A model generated the notes under the pieces. That model did no database searches. It saw only the letters and a program-made list of their open reading frames with translations, and had not been told where the DNA came from. Shown piece after piece: positions 36,839 to 45,276 of a DNA stretch of 52,875 nucleotides (its first letter is position 1; every line of letters starts with the position of its first letter). The position numbers and the translations under genes were made by a program. Source of the stretch: an uncultured Pelagibacteraceae bacterium (GTDB taxonomy: Bacteria > Pseudomonadota > Alphaproteobacteria > Pelagibacterales > Pelagibacteraceae); the NCBI GenBank assembly GCA_902533945.1, contig CACANS010000004.1, forward strand, positions 1 through 52,875. The letters run 5' to 3'.

Positions 36839-37917
36839 TGTATTTAATAGTAGCGAGATCTTTCCCTCCAGAAATAGGCGGCATGCAAAAATTAATGTGG
36901 GGATTAGCAAAGTCGATATCTAAATATGATTTAACAAAAGTTATAACAGATTTTCAAGAAAACCATGAAGAATTTGATGATAATGTTTCATTTACAATTG
37001 AAAGAGTAAAAGGATTTAAATTACTTAAGAAGTATAGAAAATCTAACTTAATTAATAGTTTTTTAAAAACAAATAAAGTTAAATGCATTATTGCTGATCA
37101 TTGGAAAAGTTTAGAATTGATTAAAACTGATAATAAAAAAATTTGCTTAATTCATTCAAAAGAAATTAATCATAAAAAAGGTTCTGGATTAAATAATAGA
37201 GTTTTAAATGTTTTAAACAATGTTGATTATGTCGTTTCAAATTCAAATTTTACAAAAAATTTAGCTACAGAAATTGGAGTAAATCCTGAAAAAATATTAG
37301 TAATTAATCCAGGAATAGAGCCAATAAAAGACATAGATAAAAAAAGCCAAACAGAAGCGGAAAAACTACTAAGAAAGAAAAAACCTAAAATAATTACAGT
37401 TGCAAGATTTGATAAGAGAAAAAATCATGAGAAAGTTATTATGGCTATTAAAAATTTAAAGCAAATATATCCAAATATTATATATATTTGCGTAGGTTAC
37501 GGAGAAGAAGAAGAAAACATTAAAAAACTTATAAGTGAACTAAATTTAAATGAAAATGTATTGCTTATAAAAAATGCCTCTCAAAATTTAACAAATGCAC
37601 TGATTTCAAAATCAAATATATTTGTTATGCCTTCTGTTATTCATAAAAAATCTGTTGAAGGATTTGGTATATCATTTATTGAAGCTGCAGAGTTAGGTGT
37701 CCCCTCTATTGGTGGTAAAGATGGTGGTGCGTCGGATGCTATTATTAACGACAAAACTGGTTTGATTGTTGATGGTAATAATCTTGATGAAATATATTCT
37801 TCAATAAATAAATTATTAGAAAGAAATAAATTTATGGAGTTTGGAAAAAATGCCAAAGAAAACTCAAAAAATTTTTATTGGGACAAAATAATAAAAAAAT
37901 ATCTTGAAATAATATAA
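36838..37917 (+). CDS. Glycosyltransferase family 4 (GT-B) protein
   Basis: The 359 residues form two Rossmann-like halves. The N-terminal loop SFPPEIGGMQKLMWGLA is typical of GT4 enzymes; the C-terminal half has ARFDKRKNHEKVI (phosphate-binding Arg/Lys) and the E-x7-E motif EGFGISFIEAAELGVPSIGG. It probably transfers a hexose to lipopolysaccharide or another surface glycan. Convergent with the GT9 gene (2 nt apart), suggesting a small glycan locus here. Confidence 0.9.
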   Translation: MYLIVARSFPPEIGGMQKLMWGLAKSISKYDLTKVITDFQENHEEFDDNVSFTIERVKGFKLLKKYRKSNLINSFLKTNKVKCIIADHWKSLELIKTDNKKICLIHSKEINHKKGSGLNNRVLNVLNNVDYVVSNSNFTKNLATEIGVNPEKILVINPGIEPIKDIDKKSQTEAEKLLRKKKPKIITVARFDKRKNHEKVIMAIKNLKQIYPNIIYICVGYGEEEENIKKLISELNLNENVLLIKNASQNLTNALISKSNIFVMPSVIHKKSVEGFGISFIEAAELGVPSIGGKDGGASDAIINDKTGLIVDGNNLDEIYSSINKLLERNKFMEFGKNAKENSKNFYWDKIIKKYLEII

Positions 37918-37919
37918 AT

Positions 37920-38861
37920 TTATTTAAAATAATTACTTAATCTCTCAAAAACTTTTTCTGCTGACAATTTTTTAAGATCATTAACTTGTATTGGTTTAAA
38001 ATTTTCTCTTTCAATACTAACCTTTTCCGCAGTTGTATGGGATCCGAACAAAGTTAATCCTTTTGCGTTTAAATGAGCAGCCATATGAGCTGGACCTGTG
38101 TCGTTTGCTACAACTACAGAACTATCTTTAATAAGCGAAGATAATTGTGAAATATTAATAGCTTTATTATTATCTAAAATTGATATTGCATCCAATTCTT
38201 CAGAATCTTTTATTTCATTGGAACCTGGTGCTGTAATAATTTTATATTGATCATTATATTTTTCCTTAATTAATTTAATTAAATTACTATAGTAAGGCCA
38301 TTTCTTTAAAGATAAATGCGGCGAGCAAAAAGGAAATAGAAGAATATATTTATCTAAATTATATTTATTTTTTAAATCAGTTATATCTGTGCAACTCCAT
38401 GTAAAATCTGGAAATAAAGTATTTTTTGTTATTAATCCTGAAGTTTTCAATTGATGATCAAATCTTTTAAGAACAGGTTTTTTATCAAACTCTTCTTTTG
38501 AGTGATTTGATGGCAGAGTTGTTTGTGATGATGACCATAATTCTGGATTATTGTTAGAAAATAATATTTTTTTATAAAAACTTGTTCTTGAAGAATTTTG
38601 CAAATCAAAAAATTTTTTGAAGTTAAGTTTTTTTAATTTTTTCATTAAGAAATAGAGATAAACTAGATTAAACCTAGAAAGTCTTTTATCTAATATAACA
38701 TCCTTCAAATACGGATTCTTTTTAAATAAATCTAGATAAGGTTTTGTTGTTAGTAAATAAATATCATCATTGGTGTGATTTTCATATATATCTTGAATAG
38801 CACCACATGATTGAGCTATATCTCCTAATGAACCGTGTTTAATAATTAATATGTTAGACAT
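37920..38861 (-). CDS. Glycosyltransferase family 9 (heptosyltransferase-like)
   Basis: The 313-residue GT-B protein begins ILIIKHGSLGDIAQSCGAI, the GT9 start with GDI. The C-terminal half has VVANDTGPAHMAAHL, the DTGPxH motif that binds the nucleotide sugar, and LFGSHTTAEKV. The family builds inner-core lipopolysaccharide. Whether the sugar is heptose is not shown. It is divergent from the small helical gene at 38894. Confidence 0.9.
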   Translation of the reverse strand: MSNILIIKHGSLGDIAQSCGAIQDIYENHTNDDIYLLTTKPYLDLFKKNPYLKDVILDKRLSRFNLVYLYFLMKKLKKLNFKKFFDLQNSSRTSFYKKILFSNNNPELWSSSQTTLPSNHSKEEFDKKPVLKRFDHQLKTSGLITKNTLFPDFTWSCTDITDLKNKYNLDKYILLFPFCSPHLSLKKWPYYSNLIKLIKEKYNDQYKIITAPGSNEIKDSEELDAISILDNNKAINISQLSSLIKDSSVVVANDTGPAHMAAHLNAKGLTLFGSHTTAEKVSIERENFKPIQVNDLKKLSAEKVFERLSNYFK

Positions 38862-38893
38862 ATTTTTAACAACTTATCACACTATAAAATTTT

Positions 38894-39283
38894 ATGAATA
38901 AAATTCTAGTTGAGGTATCAGTTGGTGAACTTTTAGACAAAATTTCTATTCTAGAAATTAAAAAAGAAAAAATTAAAAATCAAGAAAAACTTAAATTTAT
39001 CACTGATGAATATAATATTTTAAAAGCTGAATTGAATAAAAATATTAAACTTGATGAAAAATTAAGTGGTCTTTTTGGTTCACTAAAGGATATAAATTCT
39101 AAATTGTGGGTCATAGAAGATAAAAAAAGAATGTGTGAAAAAAATACTGATTTTGGAGAAAAATTTATTAAACTATCTAGAGATATTCATTTTTTAAATG
39201 ATAAAAGAGCTAAAATTAAATTAGATATAAATAATCATACAGGTTCAAAAATAAAAGAAATTAAAGAATATACAGCTTATTGA
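38894..39283 (+). CDS. Small helical protein, DUF6165-like
   Basis: The 129-residue protein starts MNKILVEVSVGELLDKISILEIK and continues as charged helices with little hydrophobic core. The opening matches my memory of the DUF6165 family found near glycosyltransferases; I cannot verify this without a search. No signal peptide or membrane segment. The function is unknown; its place beside the GT9 gene suggests a glycan-related accessory role. The 3' end overlaps the permease gene by 7 nt on the opposite strand. Confidence 0.6.
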   Translation: MNKILVEVSVGELLDKISILEIKKEKIKNQEKLKFITDEYNILKAELNKNIKLDEKLSGLFGSLKDINSKLWVIEDKKRMCEKNTDFGEKFIKLSRDIHFLNDKRAKIKLDINNHTGSKIKEIKEYTAY

Positions 39284-39951
39284 TAACCATATTTTTTCTC
39301 TAAAAATTTTATTGAATTGTGAATTATAAAAGTCATAAATAAATAAATACCGCCAGCAACAATAAATACTTCTATAGGTTTAAATGTTGTAGAAATTATA
39401 TATTTTGCAACTCCTGTCAAATCCATCAATGTTACTGTGCTTGCTAGAGAAGTTCCTTTCATCATTAATATAATTTCATTTCCATAGGCTGGGAGAGATT
39501 GTCTGATTGCTATAGGAATTTGAATTTTATAAAAAATTATTTTATTAGATATTCCCAAACTTTTTCCTGCTTCAATAAATCCTGGTTTGATTGTTTGAAA
39601 TGCCGATCTAAGTATTTCCGATGTATATGCACCAGTATTTAAAGCGAATGCTATAATTGCACACCAGTAGGGTTCTTTAAAAACAACCCATAAAAAAGTT
39701 GATCTAAAGTATTCTATTTGCCCTAGACCAAAATAGATAATAAATATTTGAACAAGTAATGGTGTGCCTCTAAATACATAAGAGTATCCGTAAGCAAATT
39801 TATTTATAATTTTATTTTTATTTAATCTTAAAATTGCAAATAATAACCCAATAAATAAACCAAAAAATAAAGATAGAGATAATAATTTTAACGTTACGAC
39901 AGTAGCACCTAATAACTTTGGAAAACTGGTTATCATTAAATTTATATCCAT
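39277..39951 (-). CDS. Polar amino acid ABC transporter permease (HisM-like)
   Basis: The 224-residue inner-membrane protein has about five helices. FRGTPLLVQIFIIYFGLG is the His/Gln-type permease signature, and the EAA loop is EAGKSLGISNKIIFYKIQIPIAIRQSLPA, which docks to the ATPase. It forms a heterodimer with the product of the upstream gene, whose stop it overlaps by one base. No ATP-binding gene follows, so the ATPase must be elsewhere. Confidence 0.9.
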   Translation of the reverse strand: MDINLMITSFPKLLGATVVTLKLLSLSLFFGLFIGLLFAILRLNKNKIINKFAYGYSYVFRGTPLLVQIFIIYFGLGQIEYFRSTFLWVVFKEPYWCAIIAFALNTGAYTSEILRSAFQTIKPGFIEAGKSLGISNKIIFYKIQIPIAIRQSLPAYGNEIILMMKGTSLASTVTLMDLTGVAKYIISTTFKPIEVFIVAGGIYLFMTFIIHNSIKFLEKKYGYQ

Positions 39952-40643
39952 TAAAAGCCCCTACTATATTTAATTTCCAATCTATTAATTAACTTCATGC
40001 TTAAAAATGTAAGTAATAAATATAAAACTGCTGCAAATGAATAAAAGAAAAGTGGATCTCTAGTTGACCCAGCAGCAATGTATGATTGTCTCATTATTTC
40101 AACTAAACCTGTAACTGATATTAAAGATGTATCTTTTAAAGTAATTTGCCAAACATTACTCAAATTAGGAATTGCTAATCTTAACATTTGAGGCATGATT
40201 ACTCTAAAAAAATAAACAAATCTCTTAAGTCCTAAAACTTGTGAAGCTTCAAATTGTCCTTTGTCTATAGATTGAATAGCTCCTCTAAAGACTTCTGTTG
40301 AATATGCGCCAGATATGATACCGATAGCAAATGACCCAGTTATAAATGCATTAATTTCAATATATTCGTTATATCCAAATATTGATGCCACAAACATAAC
40401 AGCGCCGCTACCTCCAAAAAAAAATAAGTAAATTACTAATAATTCTGGAACTCCTCTAATTACTGTAGTGTAAGAATTTGCAATAAGATTAAAAAATTTA
40501 TTTTTAGATAGTTTAAGAGGAGTAAATATTAATGCGAATAAAAAACCTATAAGCATAGCTGTTATCGAAACAGCAATCGTCATTAAAGTAGCAATAAATA
40601 ATTCATCGCCCCAACCAGTTTTTCCAAATGCTAGAAGTTCCAT
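39951..40643 (-). CDS. Polar amino acid ABC transporter permease (HisQ-like)
   Basis: The 230-residue permease has IRGVPELLVIYLFFFGG and the EAA loop EASQVLGLKRFVYFFRVIMPQMLRLAIP. This RGVPEL wording is typical of HisQ/OccQ members of the lysine-arginine-ornithine-histidine-octopine group. It lies 44 nt downstream of the binding-protein gene, with a strong hairpin in that gap. Confidence 0.9.
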   Translation of the reverse strand: MELLAFGKTGWGDELFIATLMTIAVSITAMLIGFLFALIFTPLKLSKNKFFNLIANSYTTVIRGVPELLVIYLFFFGGSGAVMFVASIFGYNEYIEINAFITGSFAIGIISGAYSTEVFRGAIQSIDKGQFEASQVLGLKRFVYFFRVIMPQMLRLAIPNLSNVWQITLKDTSLISVTGLVEIMRQSYIAAGSTRDPLFFYSFAAVLYLLLTFLSMKLINRLEIKYSRGF

Positions 40644-40649
40644 AAAGAC

Positions 40650-40674
40650 TGGCGACTATATATTATAGTCGCCA
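40650..40674 (-). promoter_or_regulatory. Strong intercistronic hairpin between binding-protein and permease genes
   Basis: TGGCGACTATA and TATAGTCGCCA are perfect 11-bp inverted repeats around a 3-nt loop (TAT), with a GC-rich base that stands out in this AT-rich genome. On the minus strand it follows the binding-protein stop (40688) and is not followed by a run of U, so it resembles an mRNA-stabilising or attenuating stem that favours the binding-protein transcript. Confidence 0.7.
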
Positions 40675-40687
40675 AATCTAAAATTAA

Positions 40688-41515
40688 TTACATGGAAGCG
40701 TCGAAACCAAACCACTTAGTAGCAATTCGGCTAATCACTCCATCTTTTCTTGCTTGATTAATAGCTTTATTAAATGCGTTTAAAAGCTCAGTATCATCTT
40801 GTCTAATACCAACTCCTACACCATTACCAAATGCACCACCTGAAAAAGTTGGTCCAGTTAAAACAACTGGTTTACCAGATTTTTCTGCATAATCACTGAA
40901 TGCTACTGCAGCAGCTAATGCAGCATCACATCTACCAGATGCTAAATCTAGGTTAACCTCGTCTTGTGTTTTATAAGTTCTTACATTTACTTTTCCAACG
41001 TCACCTGAATCTAAAAAGTTTTGGTGAATTGTTGCTGTTTGAACACAAACCGTTTTCCCAGCTAAGGCTGCAGTAAGAGTTTTTAATGCTTTTTTTGCAG
41101 CAGCATTAGGATTAGTTAAATTTATTCCAGCAGGTGTGTCCATACCTTCAAGACTAGAACCTTTCATAACAGCTAATGAGGCAACTTCGTCAGCATAACC
41201 TTGAGAAAAACTAATTGCCTTTTGTCTTTCTGCGGTAATTGACATTCCTGCCATTATTGCATCAAACTTTCTCATTATAAGTGCTGGGATCATTCCATCC
41301 CAATCTTGTTCAACGATTACACATTGTTTACCCATATATCTACAAAGTGCCCAAGCTAGTTCAACTTCAAAACCAATAAGTTTACCTGAAGCATCTTTAG
41401 AATTCCAAGGTGGGTAAGCGCCTTCCGTTCCTATTTTTATTTTATCAGCATTAGCAGATATTGTTAAAAACAAAGTGATCAATAACCCTAAGCTAAATTT
41501 TTTAATTATATTCAT
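40688..41515 (-). CDS. Periplasmic basic amino acid (Lys/Arg/Orn/octopine-type) binding protein
   Basis: Type 3 solute-binding protein of 275 residues. A Sec signal peptide ends near SANA (residue about 23). The mature N-terminus IGTEGAYPPWN, IGFEVELAWALC, QDWDGMIPALIMRKFDAIMAGMSITAERQKAISFS is the signature of the ArgT/HisJ/OccT group, including the Ser/Arg amino acid-binding residues. A strong GGAGG lies 4 nt upstream of ATG. Ligand specificity within the group is uncertain; arginine or ornithine would fit the adjacent polyamine enzyme. Confidence 0.88.
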   Translation of the reverse strand: MNIIKKFSLGLLITLFLTISANADKIKIGTEGAYPPWNSKDASGKLIGFEVELAWALCRYMGKQCVIVEQDWDGMIPALIMRKFDAIMAGMSITAERQKAISFSQGYADEVASLAVMKGSSLEGMDTPAGINLTNPNAAAKKALKTLTAALAGKTVCVQTATIHQNFLDSGDVGKVNVRTYKTQDEVNLDLASGRCDAALAAAVAFSDYAEKSGKPVVLTGPTFSGGAFGNGVGVGIRQDDTELLNAFNKAINQARKDGVISRIATKWFGFDASM

Positions 41516-41574
41516 TTTCCCTCCAATAATATAAAAGTGAGTATTCCATAAAATTTAAGATTTAAAAAGAATAA

Positions 41575-42615
41575 TTAACTGTTTATTGACGTGGCAAAAT
41601 TCCAAGAACAGTCAAAACTTGGTATATAAACTCTATCTAATGCGGTGTTTCCAAAATTTTTATCAAACAACTTCAACCATTTGCTAACTTGTTTTGGTTT
41701 TTTATCTTGGCTCCCTACTTGAGCAGTTATAGTGCCACTTGGTTTTAATATCCTTTTAAGCGAGTTTATATTTTTAGCAGCAAGATCAATACAATATTGA
41801 TCATCATTAAGATCAACAAATATCTTATCATATTTATTATCTTCTACTTTTTTAATGCTCTCAAATGCATCGCCCCAAATACATTTTACTGAATTTTTAC
41901 TTGTTGCTTTTTTACCCACTCTAGATAAATGCTTGTCACAAACTTCAACAACTTCTGGATCTAATTCATACCAGTCGATAAAATTAAAGTTTCTACTTAT
42001 ACATTCTCTTGCTACACCACCATCGCCACCACCAATAATAGCTGCATTTTCTTTACTTTGATTTAATTTTAAACCTGAATTAACAAAAGTCGAGCTATAC
42101 AAATGTTCATCTTTTTCAGCAACTTGTAATTCACTATCAATAAATAATGATTTACCAAATTGCTCAAGATCCAATATTTCAATATGTTGACCTACTTTTG
42201 ATGTAAAGTCTTCTAAAACATTCTTCACCATGTAGTATTTTTTTAAACCTGGTGAACTATAAATATCGTCATAAAGATTGATTGTGTCTCTATTAAATTC
42301 TTTTTTTACTATTCTTTTGTGATTAATTTCTTTTTTTATAATATCTAGAGAAACATTTGGATTAACTTTCCCACAAGTAAAAAAATCAAAACTAATAATT
42401 CCTTTTTCGGGAAATGTATGAAAGCTAATATGACTTTCGGCTAATAAAGCTACTAAAGTGAAACCTTGTGGTTCAAACTTGTATTTAGATATTTCCAATA
42501 CTGTAACCTTTGCTTTTTTTGCAATTTTATAGACAAGTTTTTCAAAAAATTTTGGTTCATATTCCTTGGTGGTACCAAGGATATCTAGTGTGATATGTTC
42601 GCCTACCTTAGCCAT
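41575..42615 (-). CDS. Fused S-adenosylmethionine decarboxylase-spermidine synthase (SpeD-SpeE)
   Basis: One 346-residue chain carries two enzymes. Residues 1-115 are a bacterial AdoMet decarboxylase: the self-cleavage site is E60-S61 (LLAESHISFHTFPE), with His66 and Cys81 (FFTCG) spaced as S63/H68/C83 of the Thermotoga enzyme. Residues about 125-346 are an aminopropyltransferase: QVAEKDEHLY, GGGDGG (195-200), YELDPEVV, WGDAFE and the catalytic-Asp segment FVDLND. It would decarboxylate SAM and transfer aminopropyl to putrescine, releasing MTA. It lies 28 nt downstream of the aldolase gene and 59 nt upstream of the binding-protein gene. Confidence 0.9.
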   Translation of the reverse strand: MAKVGEHITLDILGTTKEYEPKFFEKLVYKIAKKAKVTVLEISKYKFEPQGFTLVALLAESHISFHTFPEKGIISFDFFTCGKVNPNVSLDIIKKEINHKRIVKKEFNRDTINLYDDIYSSPGLKKYYMVKNVLEDFTSKVGQHIEILDLEQFGKSLFIDSELQVAEKDEHLYSSTFVNSGLKLNQSKENAAIIGGGDGGVARECISRNFNFIDWYELDPEVVEVCDKHLSRVGKKATSKNSVKCIWGDAFESIKKVEDNKYDKIFVDLNDDQYCIDLAAKNINSLKRILKPSGTITAQVGSQDKKPKQVSKWLKLFDKNFGNTALDRVYIPSFDCSWNFATSINS

Positions 42616-42643
42616 AGCTCCCCAATTTTAAATTATAAAAAAA

Positions 42644-43303
42644 TTATGCTTTTTTATAATGTTTTATTTTATCCAAAATTTTATTCATTTCTGCCCATGA
42701 AAGAATCTTGGGTTTACCAATTTTTAAAGCAATTATGTATTGATGGCAAATATTTTCTACTTCTTCAGCAAGTTCAAATGCTTGTTTTAAATTTGTACCA
42801 AATGCAACCTGTCCGTGGTTTGACATCAGGCATGCTTTTCTTTTTTCTAGCGCTTTAAGAATATTAGTTGAAAGATCATCAGTGCCAAATGTTGCATATT
42901 CTGCGCATTTAATATCATCACCTCCAGCTAAAGCTACCATATAATGAAACGCTGGTATTGGATTACCATGAGCTGAAACAGCAGTTGCATGTGGTGAATG
43001 TGCATGAACTATTGCTTTAGCTTCTATTTTTTTTAAATAAATATCTTGATGAAAGCGCCATTCAGAAGATGGATTGAGTCCGGTATTAAACAATTTAAGG
43101 TTGTCATATTTTTCTTTTAAAGCTAAAAAAACTATGTCTTCAGGAATCAAACTTTCATATCTTTTTCCTGAAGGTGTTAAAAGAAAACCATCTACTCCAT
43201 TGTTATTAGCTCTAACAGAAACATTTCCTGATCTTAAAGGAGATAAATTGGTGCTATTTAATTTTTGTGCATATTCAATCACTTGTTTCTTTAATTCAAT
43301 CAT
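42644..43303 (-). CDS. Class II aldolase, FucA-like; likely 5-methylthioribulose-1-phosphate aldolase
   Basis: The 219-residue protein closely resembles E. coli FucA: NPSSEWRFHQDIY, IVHAHSPHAT, HYMVALAGGDDIKCAEYATFG and SNHGQVAFG. The catalytic Glu and zinc His residues (E81, H100, H102, H163) fall at FucA E73, H92, H94, H155 with a constant offset of 8. It sits behind mtnP and mtnA, overlapping mtnA by 4 nt, so its probable substrate is 5-methylthioribulose 1-phosphate, split to DHAP and methylthioacetaldehyde as in the DHAP shunt. The dehydratase MtnB shares the fold and is the main alternative. Confidence 0.8.
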   Translation of the reverse strand: MIELKKQVIEYAQKLNSTNLSPLRSGNVSVRANNNGVDGFLLTPSGKRYESLIPEDIVFLALKEKYDNLKLFNTGLNPSSEWRFHQDIYLKKIEAKAIVHAHSPHATAVSAHGNPIPAFHYMVALAGGDDIKCAEYATFGTDDLSTNILKALEKRKACLMSNHGQVAFGTNLKQAFELAEEVENICHQYIIALKIGKPKILSWAEMNKILDKIKHYKKA

Positions 43304-44370
43304 TTAAATAATTTCCTTAATCCATCTGAAGAAGCTTCACAAATACCTTTTTCAGTTATTAGAGCCGTAACATATTTGGATGGAGTAACATCAAAAGCTA
43401 AATTCATTGCTTTGCTTTTTTTAGGATAAACTCGAATTTTTTTAACATTTCCACTTTCGTCTAAACCCTCTACATGAGAAAGTTCTTCTGAATTTCTTTC
43501 TTCAATAGGAATATCTTTATAATCTTTAAGATCCCAATCTATTGTTGAGCTTGGTAATGCTACATAAAAGGGTACATCATTATCTTTAGCTGATAATGCT
43601 TTAAGATAAGTTCCAATCTTATTACAAACATCTCCTGTAGCTAGAGTTCTATCAGTTCCAACAATACACATATCTACCTCTCCTCTTTGCATTAATATTC
43701 CACCTGTATTATCTGCAATTATAGTATTTGGTATTTCTTCTTCATTTAATTCATACGAAGTTAAATTAGCTCCTTGATTTCTTGGTCTTGTTTCGTCTAC
43801 CCAAACATGAACTGGTATTCCTTTTTTGTGAGCATGATAGATTGGAGAGGTCGCTGTTCCCCAATTAATTGTTGCAAGCCAACCAGCATTACAATGAGTT
43901 AAAATATTTACTGTATCCTTTTTTTTATTATAAATTTGTTCAATAATTTTAAGGCCATTTAATCCAATATTTTCACAAAATTTAATATCTTCCTCGCAAA
44001 TTTCTTTTGCTTCGTTTAATGCTATTTCTAAAATTTTATCACTATTAACACCTGATAATTTATTCATCATCCTATCAACTGCCCATTTTAAATTTATAGC
44101 TGTTGGTCTTGAATTAATTAAATTTTCTGCAGATTTTTGTAAAAAAGAATGATCATTATTTTCAATAATCCCTAAAACTAATCCATAAGCAGCTGTAGCA
44201 CCAATTAAAGGAGCCCCTCTTACTTCCATAATTTTTATAGCATTAATTGCGTCTTTTACCGTTTTAAGATCTTTAATAATAAATTGATGTGGAAGTTTTG
44301 TTTGATCAATAATTTTAACAACATTATTTTCAAACCAGATTGTACGATATTCTTTGCCTTCAATTTTCAT
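43300..44370 (-). CDS. mtnA: Methylthioribose-1-phosphate isomerase
   Basis: MtnA isomerises 5-methylthioribose 1-phosphate to the ribulose form. The 356-residue eIF2B-alpha-like protein has VRGAPLIGATAAYG, THCNAGWLAT with the catalytic Cys, VWVDETRPRNQGANLTSYEL and GTDRTLATGDVCNKIGTY with the catalytic Asp. This set distinguishes MtnA from ribose-1,5-bisphosphate isomerase. ATGA overlaps join it to mtnP upstream and to the aldolase downstream. Confidence 0.93.
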   Translation of the reverse strand: MKIEGKEYRTIWFENNVVKIIDQTKLPHQFIIKDLKTVKDAINAIKIMEVRGAPLIGATAAYGLVLGIIENNDHSFLQKSAENLINSRPTAINLKWAVDRMMNKLSGVNSDKILEIALNEAKEICEEDIKFCENIGLNGLKIIEQIYNKKKDTVNILTHCNAGWLATINWGTATSPIYHAHKKGIPVHVWVDETRPRNQGANLTSYELNEEEIPNTIIADNTGGILMQRGEVDMCIVGTDRTLATGDVCNKIGTYLKALSAKDNDVPFYVALPSSTIDWDLKDYKDIPIEERNSEELSHVEGLDESGNVKKIRVYPKKSKAMNLAFDVTPSKYVTALITEKGICEASSDGLRKLFK

Positions 44371-45236
44371 TTGTTTAGAACTCTTCCAGCAATTGTTTTT
44401 AATTTATTTTTTGTTTTTTGAGTTCTTTTTTCTGGAGCGGTAATTATTGCAACATCCAAACAATTGTTTGTTGGATCCTTTGGATCAATGTGTTTTTCAA
44501 AATTATCTATAAGATTTTTAATCATATTTTTTGCTTTTGCTGCGTTACCTAAAAGTACTTTTATAACTTGTTGTACGTCAACATTTGCATGATCAGGATG
44601 CCAACAATCATAATCAGTTACCATTGAAACTGATGCATATCTTATTTCAGCTTCCCTTGCTAATTTAGCTTCTGGCATATTAGTCATACCAATAACATCC
44701 GCTTTCCAAGATCTATATAAATTTGACTCGGCTAATGTTGAAAATTGCGGTCCTTCCATAACAATATAAGTTCCACCTTTTTGGTAAGGAATATTCTCCT
44801 TTTTAATTGCATCTTCACATGCATTCATTAAACCATTTGATGTAGGATGAGCCATTGATACATGGGCAACAATTTCATCATCGAAAAATGTTTTACTTCT
44901 TGCAAAAGTTCTATCTATAAATTGATCTACAATAACAAATTTTCCTGGATTTAATTCTTCTTTTAAAGAACCTACTGCAGAAACTGAAACTATATCAGTA
45001 ACACCGAGTTGTTTTAGAGCATCAATATTAGCTTTAAAATTTATTTTTGATGGAGAAATAAAATGTCCCCTGCCATGTCTTGGAAGAAAAAAAACATCTT
45101 TTTCCTTAAATTTTGTCTTTAAAATTTGATCAGATGGTTTTCCCCATGGTGTATTAATATCTAAAAGTTCTCTATCTTTAAATTCTTCCACATCGTATAA
45201 ACCACTTCCACCAATAATTGCTAATTTATTTGTCAT
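44367..45236 (-). CDS. mtnP: 5'-methylthioadenosine phosphorylase
   Basis: MtnP phosphorolyses MTA to adenine and 5-methylthioribose 1-phosphate. The 289-residue nucleoside-phosphorylase protein has GGSGLYDVEEF (phosphate loop), LPRHGRGH, VMEGPQFSTLAES, GMTNMPEAKLAREAEI, and SMVTDYDCWHPDHANV, whose Asp-containing purine pocket marks adenine-specific MTAP rather than guanine-type PNP. It is the first gene of the unit running through mtnA, the aldolase and speDE, and is divergent from apt, which would recycle the adenine. Confidence 0.93.
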   Translation of the reverse strand: MTNKLAIIGGSGLYDVEEFKDRELLDINTPWGKPSDQILKTKFKEKDVFFLPRHGRGHFISPSKINFKANIDALKQLGVTDIVSVSAVGSLKEELNPGKFVIVDQFIDRTFARSKTFFDDEIVAHVSMAHPTSNGLMNACEDAIKKENIPYQKGGTYIVMEGPQFSTLAESNLYRSWKADVIGMTNMPEAKLAREAEIRYASVSMVTDYDCWHPDHANVDVQQVIKVLLGNAAKAKNMIKNLIDNFEKHIDPKDPTNNCLDVAIITAPEKRTQKTKNKLKTIAGRVLNK

Positions 45237-45276
45237 ATTATTTAAAATGATCTATTTATTTATAACTTAAAATTTT

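Noticed and set aside
42644-43303. Annotation of the class II aldolase as MtnB dehydratase
   Set aside because: Active-site spacing and flanking blocks match FucA closely; kept only as the alternative.
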